Source: Peptococcaceae bacterium (GTDB lineage: Bacteria; Bacillota; Desulfitobacteriia; Desulfitobacteriales; Syntrophobotulaceae). Taken from it: a stretch of DNA of 5,466 nt. Under the pieces are notes generated by a model. That model worked only from the letters and a program-made list of their open reading frames with translations, did not search any database and was not told where the DNA came from. Positions 1 through 5,415 of this stretch are shown here, in pieces (positions within the stretch are counted from its first letter, which is position 1; every line of letters begins with the position of its first letter). The translations under genes were made by a program, and so were the position numbers. The DNA lies in NCBI GenBank assembly GCA_012523535.1, contig JAAYII010000021.1, positions 1-5,466 on the forward strand. The letters are read 5' to 3'.

Positions 1-215
1 CTCAGATACCCAACTTTGGCAAACCCGGCAGGGGGCCGCGACTCGAGATAGGAATGGTCCTGGCGATTGAACCAATGGTCAACTTAGGAGGATATCAAGT
101 AGAAACTCTTAAGGATAATTGGACAGTGGTAACGAAAGACCGTAAAGCCTCGGCACATTTCGAACATACAGTGGCCATCACTGAAAATGGTCCTGAAATA
201 TTAACTCGAATATAA
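1..215 (+). CDS. map: Methionine aminopeptidase type I, C-terminal fragment
   Basis: This is the last 70 codons of a gene that starts before the window; the reading frame begins at base 3 and stops at TAA 213-215. The enzyme is a cytosolic metalloprotease that removes the initiator Met from nascent proteins. The fragment contains the segment LAIEPMVN, whose Glu (bases 69-71) corresponds to a metal ligand of the family, and the segment AHFEHTVAIT, whose Glu (162-164) is the last metal ligand before the usual ending EILT. The WTVVTKD stretch is also typical. The other metal ligands (Asp, Asp, His) lie upstream and cannot be checked. The gene sits 34 bases before infA, as in the secY-adk-map-infA order common in Bacillota. 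Identification is firm, though only the C-terminal part is visible. Confidence 0.95.
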   Translation, partial: QIPNFGKPGRGPRLEIGMVLAIEPMVNLGGYQVETLKDNWTVVTKDRKASAHFEHTVAITENGPEILTRI

Positions 216-249
216 TTCTAATACCGGAAGTCAAAGGAGGGATAAGATA

Positions 250-468
250 ATGTCAAAAGAGGACGTAATCGAAGTAGAAGGAAAAGTACTGGAACCATTG
301 CCTAATGCCATGTTTAAGGTCGAACTGAACAACGGACACCAAGTTTTGGCACATGTCTCAGGTAAAATCAGGATGCACTTTATCCGGATTTTACCGGGAG
401 ATCGGGTCACCGTGGAGCTCTCTCCCTATGACCTGACTAGAGGCAGAATAACTTACAGATATAAATAA
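250..468 (+). CDS. infA: Translation initiation factor IF-1
   Basis: The product is 72 residues, the standard bacterial IF-1 length, and forms one OB-fold that binds the 30S A site during initiation together with IF-2 and IF-3. Family hallmarks are visible: the start MSKEDVIEVEGKV, the central segment NGHQVLAHVSGKIRMHFIRI, and the ending PYDLTRGRITYRYK. The ATG start is preceded by AAAGGAGG at 233-240 with a 9-base spacer. The gene lies 34 bases after map and 15 bases before rpmJ, so it is probably co-transcribed with both. A small KOW-domain gene that some Clostridia carry between map and infA is absent here. No anomalies were seen. Confidence 0.98.
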   Translation: MSKEDVIEVEGKVLEPLPNAMFKVELNNGHQVLAHVSGKIRMHFIRILPGDRVTVELSPYDLTRGRITYRYK

Positions 469-483
469 AGGGAGGGATTACAG

Positions 484-597
484 GTGAAAGTAAGGCCTTC
501 TGTAAAGCCAATATGCGAAAAATGCAAAATTATTAAACGTCATGGCAAAGTAATAGTGATTTGTGAAAACCCGAAGCACAAACAGCGGCAAGGATAA
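484..597 (+). CDS. rpmJ: 50S ribosomal protein L36 (zinc-binding form)
   Basis: This 37-residue ORF starts at GTG and begins MKVRPSVKPICEKCKIIKRH. L36 is a small zinc-ribbon protein of the large subunit. The ligand set Cys11, Cys14, Cys27 and His32 is complete, so this is the C+ (zinc-binding) type. The length and the ending NPKHKQRQG match the family exactly. GGAGG at 471-475, just after the infA stop (466-468), gives an 8-base spacer and supports the GTG start. The infA-rpmJ-rpsM order is standard in Bacillota. The gene is followed by an unusually long 131-base gap, which suggests an operon boundary or control point. Confidence 0.97.
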   Translation: MKVRPSVKPICEKCKIIKRHGKVIVICENPKHKQRQG

Positions 598-625
598 ATT
601 TTTAAAAAATAATCGGGAATCATTA

Positions 626-683
626 GTTGGTAGTCAAAAATACAGGAGCGGATTACTTGAAAATCCGGCTACTGACTGCTAAT
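626..683 (+). promoter_or_regulatory. Predicted two-tier RNA hairpin upstream of rpsM
   Basis: Bases 626-636 can pair with 673-683 in an 11-bp stem that includes three G-U pairs; its core is TTGGTAGTC with GACTGCTAA. Inside it, 647-654 (AGCGGATT) pairs with 662-670 (AATCCGGCT), with one bulged G, around a 7-base loop. No U-tract follows, so it does not look like an intrinsic terminator. Its position before rpsM, in an operon containing rpsD, resembles where E. coli S4 controls the alpha operon. A related AU-rich hairpin (687-692 with 703-708) sits directly before the ribosome binding site. The pairing is seen in the sequence, and the regulatory role is inferred. Confidence 0.45.
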
Positions 684-685
684 AT
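657..685 (+). promoter_or_regulatory. Candidate sigma-A promoter for the rpsM operon
   Basis: TTGAAA at 657-662 matches the -35 consensus at 5 of 6 positions. A 17-base spacer leads to TAATAT at 680-685, which matches the -10 consensus at 4 of 6 positions and is preceded by TGC (677-679), an extended -10 TGn motif. Transcription would begin near 692, leaving a leader of about 37 bases before the rpsM start. The promoter overlaps the 3' half of the hairpin at 626-683, so a transcript starting here would lack that hairpin. This is a plausible promoter without experimental support. Confidence 0.5.
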
Positions 686-728
686 ATTTATTCTATTGCA
701 ATAATAAACATGGAGGTGTGCGCATTAG

Positions 729-1100
729 ATGGCACGTATTGCAGGGGTAGATATACCCCGAGATAAACGTGTTGAGATAGCTCTGACCTATATATATGGG
801 ATAGGGGTTTCTCAATCTCGGAAAATACTGGCGAAAAACCAAATTAATCCTGATACGAGGGTTAAAGATCTCACAGATGATGAGATTAACAAAATAAGAG
901 AAACAATTGATAAAGAATATATAGTCGAAGGTGACCTGCGCCGCGAAGTATCTCTTAATATTAAGAGACTTATTGAAATCGGGTGTTACCGTGGTTTGCG
1001 TCATCGCCGAGGTCTTCCGGTACGAGGACAAAGAACAAAAACAAATGCCCGCACGCGCAAGGGCCCGTCTCGTGCCATTGGCGGCAAGAAGAAAAAGTAA
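729..1100 (+). CDS. rpsM: 30S ribosomal protein S13
   Basis: The product is 123 residues, close to the usual length of about 120. S13 sits in the head of the small subunit, contacts 23S rRNA and L5 through intersubunit bridges, and its basic tail reaches the P-site tRNA. Family signatures are MARIAGVDIPRDKRVEIALT at the start, YIYGIG at residues 21-26, VEGDLRREV near 66-74, and the arginine-rich segment RGLRHRRGLPVRGQRTKTNA at 89-108. The tail ends GGKKKK. An in-frame TAG at 726-728 directly precedes the ATG, fixing the start. GGAGG at 712-716 has a rather long 12-base spacer. This is the first gene of the rpsM-rpsK-rpsD-rpoA-rplQ cluster. Confidence 0.98.
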   Translation: MARIAGVDIPRDKRVEIALTYIYGIGVSQSRKILAKNQINPDTRVKDLTDDEINKIRETIDKEYIVEGDLRREVSLNIKRLIEIGCYRGLRHRRGLPVRGQRTKTNARTRKGPSRAIGGKKKK

Positions 1101-1117
1101 AGGAGGGCATTTAGAGT

Positions 1118-1507
1118 ATGGCACGTAAGGTTGTTCGTACCAGAAGAAAAGAACGCAAAAATATTGAAAGCGGAGTAGCTCATATTAAATCGACATTTAA
1201 CAATACCATTGTTACAATTACTGACCCCGCAGGAAATGCAATATCCTGGGCAAGTGCAGGCACCTTGGGGTTTAAAGGTTCCCGTAAAAGCACTCCTTTT
1301 GCTGCTCAATCCGCTGCCGAAGCTGCAGCTAAAGCGGCAATGGAACATGGGATGAAAACGGTGGAATGTTATGTTAAGGGTCCTGGAGCCGGTCGGGAAG
1401 CGGCTATCAGGGCATTGCAGGCAGCCGGTTTAGAAGTAAATCTTATCCGGGATGTAACTCCTATTCCTCATAATGGGTGTCGTCCACCCAAGCGCAGAAG
1501 AGTATAA
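1118..1507 (+). CDS. rpsK: 30S ribosomal protein S11
   Basis: The product is 129 residues, the usual S11 length. S11 binds 16S rRNA on the platform, near the mRNA exit and the E site. Recognisable segments are GVAHIKSTFNNTIVTITD near residues 19-36, WASAGTLGFKGSRKSTPFAA around 44-63, KGPGAGRE, and the C-terminal signature DVTPIPHNGCRPPKRRRV. The Asn-Gly pair at 119-120 lies where E. coli S11 is known to carry an isoaspartate; whether that happens here is unknown. AAGGAGG at 1100-1106 overlaps the last base of the rpsM stop codon, so translation of the two genes is probably coupled. Confidence 0.98.
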   Translation: MARKVVRTRRKERKNIESGVAHIKSTFNNTIVTITDPAGNAISWASAGTLGFKGSRKSTPFAAQSAAEAAAKAAMEHGMKTVECYVKGPGAGREAAIRALQAAGLEVNLIRDVTPIPHNGCRPPKRRRV

Positions 1508-1520
1508 GGGGGTGTAATAT

Positions 1521-2150
1521 ATGGCAAAATACACGAAACCAGTATGTCGTCTATGCCGGCGTGAAGGACAGAAATTATTCCTTAAAGGAGATCGCTGTTA
1601 TACTAACAAATGTGCAATCGACCGCAGATCTTATGCTCCCGGTATGCATGGCCAGAACAGAGGTAAAAAGCCGACTGAATTCGGTATTCAGCTTCGAGAA
1701 AAACAAAAGGCAAGAAGAATTTATGGCGTTTTGGAAAGGCAGTTCAGAGGGTACTTTGACAAAGCAGCCCGCCAGAAGGGAATGACCGGCGAGAACCTCT
1801 TGCGTTTGCTGGAGCGCCGTTTAGATAATGTCGTTTATCGTTTAGGATTTGCCGCTTCCAGAGCAGAAGCCCGCCAATTTGTTACTCATGGGCATATTAC
1901 CGTAAACGGTAAAAGGGTGGATATCCCTTCTTATCTAGTAAGAGTCGGTGAAGTTATCTCCATTAAGGAGAAAAGCAGAGATATCGTTAGGATAAAAGAG
2001 ATGATTGATTCACTGAAAGATCGTTCTGTCCCCGCCTGGCTTAGTCTGGACGTTAATAACGTCACAGGGACAGTCATCAAATTGCCGTCCCGTGAGGATA
2101 TTCAAGTTCCGATTGAAGAACATCTGATTGTTGAAAAATACTCACGGTAA
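1521..2150 (+). CDS. rpsD: 30S ribosomal protein S4 (zinc-binding form)
   Basis: The product is 209 residues, the length of the zinc-containing Thermus S4 and longer than the roughly 200-residue zinc-free Bacillus form. S4 is a primary 16S rRNA binder that nucleates 30S assembly, and in several bacteria it also represses its own operon. Cys9, Cys12, Cys26 and Cys31 form an intact CX2C-X13-CX4C zinc site at the N-terminus. An S4 RNA-binding domain follows at about residues 99-160, with RRLDNVVYRLGFAASRAEAR and HGHITVNGKRVDIPSYLV. The C-terminus contains SVPAWLSLD and ends VEKYSR. The ribosome binding site is AAGGGGGTG (1506-1514), one mismatch from the ideal, overlapping the rpsK stop. Its place between rpsK and rpoA is typical of Clostridia. 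Confidence 0.98.
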   Translation: MAKYTKPVCRLCRREGQKLFLKGDRCYTNKCAIDRRSYAPGMHGQNRGKKPTEFGIQLREKQKARRIYGVLERQFRGYFDKAARQKGMTGENLLRLLERRLDNVVYRLGFAASRAEARQFVTHGHITVNGKRVDIPSYLVRVGEVISIKEKSRDIVRIKEMIDSLKDRSVPAWLSLDVNNVTGTVIKLPSREDIQVPIEEHLIVEKYSR

Positions 2151-2177
2151 ACTTTTCCAGGAAAGAAGGTGCGTCCG

Positions 2178-3125
2178 ATGCTCGAAATCGAGAAGCCCAA
2201 TATTGAGTGTGTTGAGAGGTCTGAAGACAATACTTATGCCAAATTTGTTATTGAACCGTTGGAGAGAGGTTATGGCATAACACTGGGGAATTCTCTAAGA
2301 CGTATTTTGCTCTCTTCATTGCCCGGTTCGGCGGTTACTTCGGTTAAAATTGACGGCGTACTTCATGAATTCTCAACCATTCCGGGTGTCTTGGAAGACG
2401 TTACGGAGATAATCCTCAATATTAAATCCTTGGCTCTGAAAGGACATACGGATGAGCCGCGTATTCTCCGCTTGGAATGTGAAGGGGAAGGGGTTGTCAC
2501 AGCCGGAGATATTATCACTGGACCGGACATTGAAATCCTAAATCCGGACTTAAAAATCGCCACCCTGGATAAAGACGGCCGTCTTTATATGGAAATGACT
2601 GTTGAGCGTTCTCGGGGATATGCACCCGCCGAGAAAAACAAAAAGCAAGATCAGGCCATCGGCGTTATTCCGGTCGATTCCATATTTAGTCCCATATATA
2701 AAGTAAATTATACAGTAGAAGATACACGTGTCGGAATGATGACTGACTTTGACAAATTAACACTCGAAGTATGGTCGAACGGCAGCATTAGTCCTAAAGA
2801 AGCTATCAGTCTTGCCGCCAAGATTTTAAGTGAGCACTTAAGGCTGTTTATCGGGCTTACCGATAACCTTGGCGATGTAGAAATAATGGTGGAAAAAGAA
2901 GAGGAAGCAAAAGATAAAATTCTGGAAATGACAATCGAAGAGCTTGATTTATCGGTAAGGTCATATAACTGTCTAAAAAGAGCAGGAATTAATACTGTAG
3001 AAGAGCTTGTTCAAAAAACTGAAGAAGACATGATGAAAGTGCGCAATCTTGGGCGTAAATCATTAGAAGAGGTAGAAAATAAACTCAAAGAACTCGGACT
3101 GGCATTTCGCAAATCGGATGATTAA
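2178..3125 (+). CDS. rpoA: DNA-directed RNA polymerase subunit alpha
   Basis: From the ATG at 2178 the product is 315 residues, against 314 for B. subtilis, and begins MLEIEKPNIE. Alpha dimerises to start polymerase assembly, and its C-terminal domain contacts UP elements and activators. The N-terminal domain (about 1-230) shows EPLERGYGITLGNSLRRILL and GVIPVDSIFSP. After an acidic linker (EKEEEAKDK, about 239-247) the C-terminal domain has VRSYNCLKRAGINT and VRNLGRKSLEE. Arg261 matches the UP-element-binding Arg265 of E. coli. An in-frame GTG at 2169 would add three residues. I prefer the ATG because of the family's start and because AGAAGGTG (2164-2171) is well spaced for it. The gene begins 27 bases after rpsD. 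Confidence 0.97.
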   Translation: MLEIEKPNIECVERSEDNTYAKFVIEPLERGYGITLGNSLRRILLSSLPGSAVTSVKIDGVLHEFSTIPGVLEDVTEIILNIKSLALKGHTDEPRILRLECEGEGVVTAGDIITGPDIEILNPDLKIATLDKDGRLYMEMTVERSRGYAPAEKNKKQDQAIGVIPVDSIFSPIYKVNYTVEDTRVGMMTDFDKLTLEVWSNGSISPKEAISLAAKILSEHLRLFIGLTDNLGDVEIMVEKEEEAKDKILEMTIEELDLSVRSYNCLKRAGINTVEELVQKTEEDMMKVRNLGRKSLEEVENKLKELGLAFRKSDD

Positions 3126-3144
3126 ACAAAAGGGGGGACTACAG

Positions 3145-3486
3145 TTGGCATATCGCAAGCTGGGAGTAAATATGAGCAAACGCAAGGCCTTGCTGAGAAA
3201 TATTGTCACTTCCTTGCTTAAACATGGCAAAATCGAGACAACAGAGGCTAGGGCCAAAGAACTTAATGCCTTGGCTGAAAAAATGATTACTCTTGGAAAA
3301 AGAGGAGATTTGGCAGCCAGACGTCAGGCTATGGAATTTTTATTGGATGAGACAGTGGTCAAAGAGCTGTTCGATAAAATCGCACCCAAATATGCCGACA
3401 GACAGGGAGGCTATACCAGGATCCTGAAGAAAGGTTTTCGTCGAGGAGATGCGGCTGAAATAGTTCTTGTGGAGCTGGTAGACTAA
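3145..3486 (+). CDS. rplQ: 50S ribosomal protein L17
   Basis: Starting at TTG 3145, the product is 113 residues and begins MAYRKLGVNMSKRKALLRNI. L17 binds 23S rRNA near the peptide exit tunnel. Typical segments are IETTEARAKEL, AEKMITLGKRGDL, the segment RQGGYTRILK, and RRGDAAEIVLVELV at the end. The TTG is chosen because L17 proteins begin M(A/G)YRKLG and because the G-rich ribosome binding site at 3132-3137 is 7 bases upstream. An in-frame ATG at 3118 overlaps the rpoA stop and would add nine residues (MIKQKGGLQ), but that stretch contains the ribosome binding site itself. The gene lies 19 bases after rpoA and ends the alpha operon. Confidence 0.96.
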   Translation: MAYRKLGVNMSKRKALLRNIVTSLLKHGKIETTEARAKELNALAEKMITLGKRGDLAARRQAMEFLLDETVVKELFDKIAPKYADRQGGYTRILKKGFRRGDAAEIVLVELVD

Positions 3487-3504
3487 ATCGGTAAGGGGTA
3501 TTAC

Positions 3505-3538
3505 CTTCTTAGGGCAGCAAATAGCATGCTCTAGGAAG
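3505..3538 (+). promoter_or_regulatory. Strong hairpin just downstream of rplQ
   Basis: Bases 3505-3516 (CTTCTTAGGGCA) pair with 3527-3538 (TGCTCTAGGAAG) in an uninterrupted 12-bp stem with two G-U pairs and a 10-base loop (GCAAATAGCA). It begins 18 bases after the rplQ stop. The sequence after it (AAATATTCC) has no U-run, so it is not a classical intrinsic terminator. It may be a 3'-UTR stabiliser, an RNase processing site or part of a leader for truA. A structured RNA called the L17 downstream element is known from other Bacillota at the same position, but I cannot show that this is a member. Confidence 0.6.
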
Positions 3539-3581
3539 AAATATTCCTTATGAGGTAAAGGTGGTGTGGCTTCCAATAGAG

Positions 3582-3638
3582 TCGGAGTTCGAAGCTTGAA
3601 GACAGCCTCGGACTTCGATTCGAGGTGGCCATAGGAGG
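3582..3638 (+). promoter_or_regulatory. Second structured element abutting the truA ribosome binding site
   Basis: CCTCGGA (3606-3612) pairs with TTCGAGG (3619-3625), with a CTTCGA hexaloop at 3613-3618. That hexaloop is fully complementary to TCGAAG at 3589-3594, so an alternative hairpin or a pseudoknot is possible. The same stretch contains two near-identical direct repeats, TCGGAGTTCGA (3582-3592) and TCGGACTTCGA (3608-3618). The stem ends 8 bases before AGGAGG (3633-3638), the truA ribosome binding site. A role in controlling truA translation is inferred from this position only. Confidence 0.4.
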
Positions 3639-3644
3639 AAGTTT

Positions 3645-4424
3645 ATGCGCAACATTCTTCTGCGCCTAGCCTATGACGGAACAAATTACCATGGATTCCA
3701 GCGACAGCCGGCAATTCATGGTCGGACGATTCAAGGAGAACTGGAAAGAGTCTGGAAAAAACTTTTTGCCGAAGAAATCAAGATCATTACTGCAGGGCGG
3801 ACTGATACCGGAGTTCACGCTGCAGGGCAAGTGGTCAACTTCTTTACCAAAGCACGTATTCCATACAATAAAATTCCGAAAGCAATGAACAGTATACTTC
3901 CGGATGACATTAGAATTCTTGAGGCTCAAGTTGTTTCTGAAGAGTTTAATGCACGAAAGAACGCTAAGTGGAAACGGTATGATTACCGTATCGATAACAG
4001 CCCCATACCTGATGTTTTTTCCAGATTGTACGCTCTACATGAACCGCTGCCTCTAAATATTGAAAATATGCAGAAAGCTGCTTCTTATATGGAAGGAAGG
4101 CACGATTTCAGGGCATTTGCCGCAGCCGGCTCTTCGGCCCGAAGTTTTGTCCGGACACTTTATCGCTGCAAGGTTAGCCAACAGAACAAGCAAATTCTTG
4201 TTACTTGTATAGGAGACGGTTTTTTATATAACATGGTAAGAATTATTGCCGGCACGCTAATCTATGTAGGCAAAGGTAAAATACAGCCTGAAGAGATACC
4301 CGAAATTATAAAGTCAAAAGACCGGGTCCGGGCAGGGATAACGGCAGCGGCCAAAGGTTTGACACTAACCTATGTCAGTTACGATGATTCAGAACCGGCT
4401 GACATTTTTCCGGACACTCTTTAG
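3645..4424 (+). CDS. truA: tRNA pseudouridine(38-40) synthase TruA
   Basis: The product is 259 residues, a normal TruA length. The enzyme isomerises uridines 38-40 in the anticodon arm of tRNAs to pseudouridine. The catalytic aspartate is Asp54 in AGRTDTGVHA (50-59), followed by GQVVNF. Other family segments are FNARKNAKWKRYDYRI (101-116, with the conserved Tyr112), GRHDFRAF (151-158), GDGFLYNMVRIIAGTL (190-205) and RAGITAAAKGLTL (229-241). The start MRNILLRLAYDGTNYHGFQR is typical. AGGAGG at 3633-3638 has a 6-base spacer. Many Clostridia carry ECF-transporter genes between rplQ and truA; here a 158-base structured gap takes their place. rplM-rpsI follow, as is common. Confidence 0.97.
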   Translation: MRNILLRLAYDGTNYHGFQRQPAIHGRTIQGELERVWKKLFAEEIKIITAGRTDTGVHAAGQVVNFFTKARIPYNKIPKAMNSILPDDIRILEAQVVSEEFNARKNAKWKRYDYRIDNSPIPDVFSRLYALHEPLPLNIENMQKAASYMEGRHDFRAFAAAGSSARSFVRTLYRCKVSQQNKQILVTCIGDGFLYNMVRIIAGTLIYVGKGKIQPEEIPEIIKSKDRVRAGITAAAKGLTLTYVSYDDSEPADIFPDTL

Positions 4425-4460
4425 GTAAAAACAGACAATCTTCAATGCGGGATAATAATA

Positions 4461-4490
4461 TTGACTTATCGAAGGATTGTAGGATAAAAT
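4461..4490 (+). promoter_or_regulatory. Sigma-A promoter for rplM-rpsI
   Basis: TTGACT at 4461-4466 (5 of 6 consensus matches) is followed by an 18-base spacer and TAAAAT at 4485-4490 (5 of 6). The predicted transcription start is near 4497, giving a leader of about 72 bases before rplM. It is the best promoter match in the window, and its position before a known autoregulated gene pair supports it. An imperfect 9-bp stem (4435-4443 with 4471-4480, one bulged G) surrounds the -35 box. Confidence 0.7.
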
Positions 4491-4501
4491 CTTTTAAGCG
4501 A

Positions 4502-4562
4502 TTCTATTACCGAACGTGAACGAGCCCCTCACGTCAGGTATGAAAATATAGACGATGGAGGT
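4502..4562 (+). promoter_or_regulatory. L13-type ribosomal protein leader
   Basis: ACGTGA (4514-4519) pairs with TCACGT (4529-4534) around a 9-base loop, ACGAGCCCC. Outside an internal loop, TACC (4508-4511) pairs with GGTA (4537-4540), and TCTAT (4503-4507) can pair with ATAGA (4548-4552), closing the element just before the ribosome binding site GGAGGT (4557-4562). Bacillota are known to carry an L13 leader (Rfam L13_leader) upstream of rplM-rpsI, through which L13 is proposed to repress its own operon. Position and nested-stem shape agree; the family match itself could not be scored. Confidence 0.75.
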
Positions 4563-4568
4563 AACAAA

Positions 4569-5000
4569 ATGACCACTCAATTTGCGAAAGCCAATGAGGT
4601 GGAACGTAAGTGGTATGTCATTGACGCAGCTGGTGTGCCTTTGGGCAGGGTTGCCGCTGAAGCTGCCCGTTTACTGCGAGGTAAGCATAAGCCCATATTC
4701 ACACCCAATGTTGATACAGGTGATTTTGTAATCATTATCAACGCAGAAAAAGCTGTACTTACAGGCGGCAAGCTTGATAAGAAAATGTTTCGTTGGCATT
4801 CAGGGTATCCGGGTGGTCTCAAAGAGATGACCTACAGGGTACTGATGAATAAAAACCCGGAAAAAGCAATGGAGCATGCTGTAAAAGGAATGCTTCCTCA
4901 TAACAGACTTGGTGCCAAGATGTATAAAAAGCTGAAAGTATACAAAGGACCTGACCATCCTCATTTGGCCCAAAAACCTGAAGTATGGACGATGAAATAG
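4569..5000 (+). CDS. rplM: 50S ribosomal protein L13
   Basis: The product is 143 residues, as usual for L13, an early-assembling protein that binds the 5' region of 23S rRNA. Recognisable segments are ERKWYVIDAAGVPLGRVA (about 12-29), RGKHKPIFTPNVDTGDFVII (37-56), NAEKAVLTGGK, and the family signature KGMLPHNRLGAKMYKKLKVY near 106-125, ending HPHLAQKPEVWTMK. GGAGGT at 4557-4562 has a 6-base spacer to the ATG. The gene has its own promoter and leader and is followed 19 bases later by rpsI, the near-universal bacterial pairing. Confidence 0.98.
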   Translation: MTTQFAKANEVERKWYVIDAAGVPLGRVAAEAARLLRGKHKPIFTPNVDTGDFVIIINAEKAVLTGGKLDKKMFRWHSGYPGGLKEMTYRVLMNKNPEKAMEHAVKGMLPHNRLGAKMYKKLKVYKGPDHPHLAQKPEVWTMK

Positions 5001-5019
5001 GTTGGAAGGAGGTTAAAGC

Positions 5020-5415
5020 ATGGCAGCACAGCTTCAGTATCAAGGTACGGTTAGAAGAAAAAATGCAATTGCTCGGGTAAGACTTATACCTGGCAGCGGT
5101 AAATATTCAATTAATAATAGAGGCCTTAGCGAATACTTCGGTAAAAAAACCCTGGAAATGATTGTTCAACAACCATTGGAAATTACCGAAACTTTAGGCA
5201 AATATGATATATACGCGAGAGTCCATGGCGGTGGAACAAGCGGTCAGGCAGGCGCTTTGCGTTTGGGTATAGCCAGAGCCCTGCTTAAGGCTGATGAGAG
5301 CCTTAGGCCGGTCTTAAAGCGAGCTGGCTTCCTGACCCGCGACCCACGGATGAAAGAGCGCCGTAAATACGGCTTGAAGAAAGCCCGTAAAGCCCCGCAA
5401 TTCTCCAAACGTTAA
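5020..5415 (+). CDS. rpsI: 30S ribosomal protein S9
   Basis: The product is 131 residues, close to the usual 130. S9 lies in the head of the 30S subunit, and its C-terminal tail touches the P-site tRNA anticodon stem. That tail is intact and ends PQFSKR. Family segments are YQGTVRRKNAIARVRLIPGS near the start, YARVHGGGTSGQAGALRLGI (about 67-86), and LTRDPRMKERRKYGLKKARK before the tail. AAGGAGGT at 5006-5013 has a 6-base spacer. It is co-transcribed with rplM and therefore probably shares the L13 leader control. Confidence 0.98.
   Translation: MAAQLQYQGTVRRKNAIARVRLIPGSGKYSINNRGLSEYFGKKTLEMIVQQPLEITETLGKYDIYARVHGGGTSGQAGALRLGIARALLKADESLRPVLKRAGFLTRDPRMKERRKYGLKKARKAPQFSKR

Noticed and set aside
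598..610. ATTTTTAAAAAAT palindrome after rpmJ as a terminator
   Set aside because: It is pure A/T with no GC stem and no loop of workable size, so it would not form a stable terminator.
693..1124. 143-codon reverse-strand ORF over rpsM
   Set aside because: It is antisense to rpsM almost end to end, has no recognisable family features, and is explained as a shadow.
1001..1348. 115-codon reverse-strand ORF across rpsM-rpsK
   Set aside because: It is antisense to two certain ribosomal genes, is rich in Cys/Phe/Ser as expected from reverse reading, and has no family match.
1477..1785. 102-codon + strand ORF overlapping rpsK end and rpsD
   Set aside because: It is out of frame with rpsD over its length, and rpsD has full family identity.
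2169..2177. GTG start adding three residues to rpoA
   Set aside because: The family begins at the ATG (M-x-E-I-E-K-P), and the GTG lies inside the probable ribosome binding site AGAAGGTG.
3505..3545. Intrinsic terminator of the alpha operon
   Set aside because: The stem is strong but is followed by AAATATTCC rather than a U-tract, so it is listed as a hairpin of unknown role.
3561..3599. 12-codon GTG micro-ORF in the rplQ-truA gap, as a possible leader peptide
   Set aside because: It is very short, has no convincing ribosome binding site and no diagnostic codon run; chance is sufficient.
3666..3929. Reverse-strand and alternate-frame ORFs inside truA
   Set aside because: They overlap a complete truA with its catalytic motif and have no coding signals of their own.
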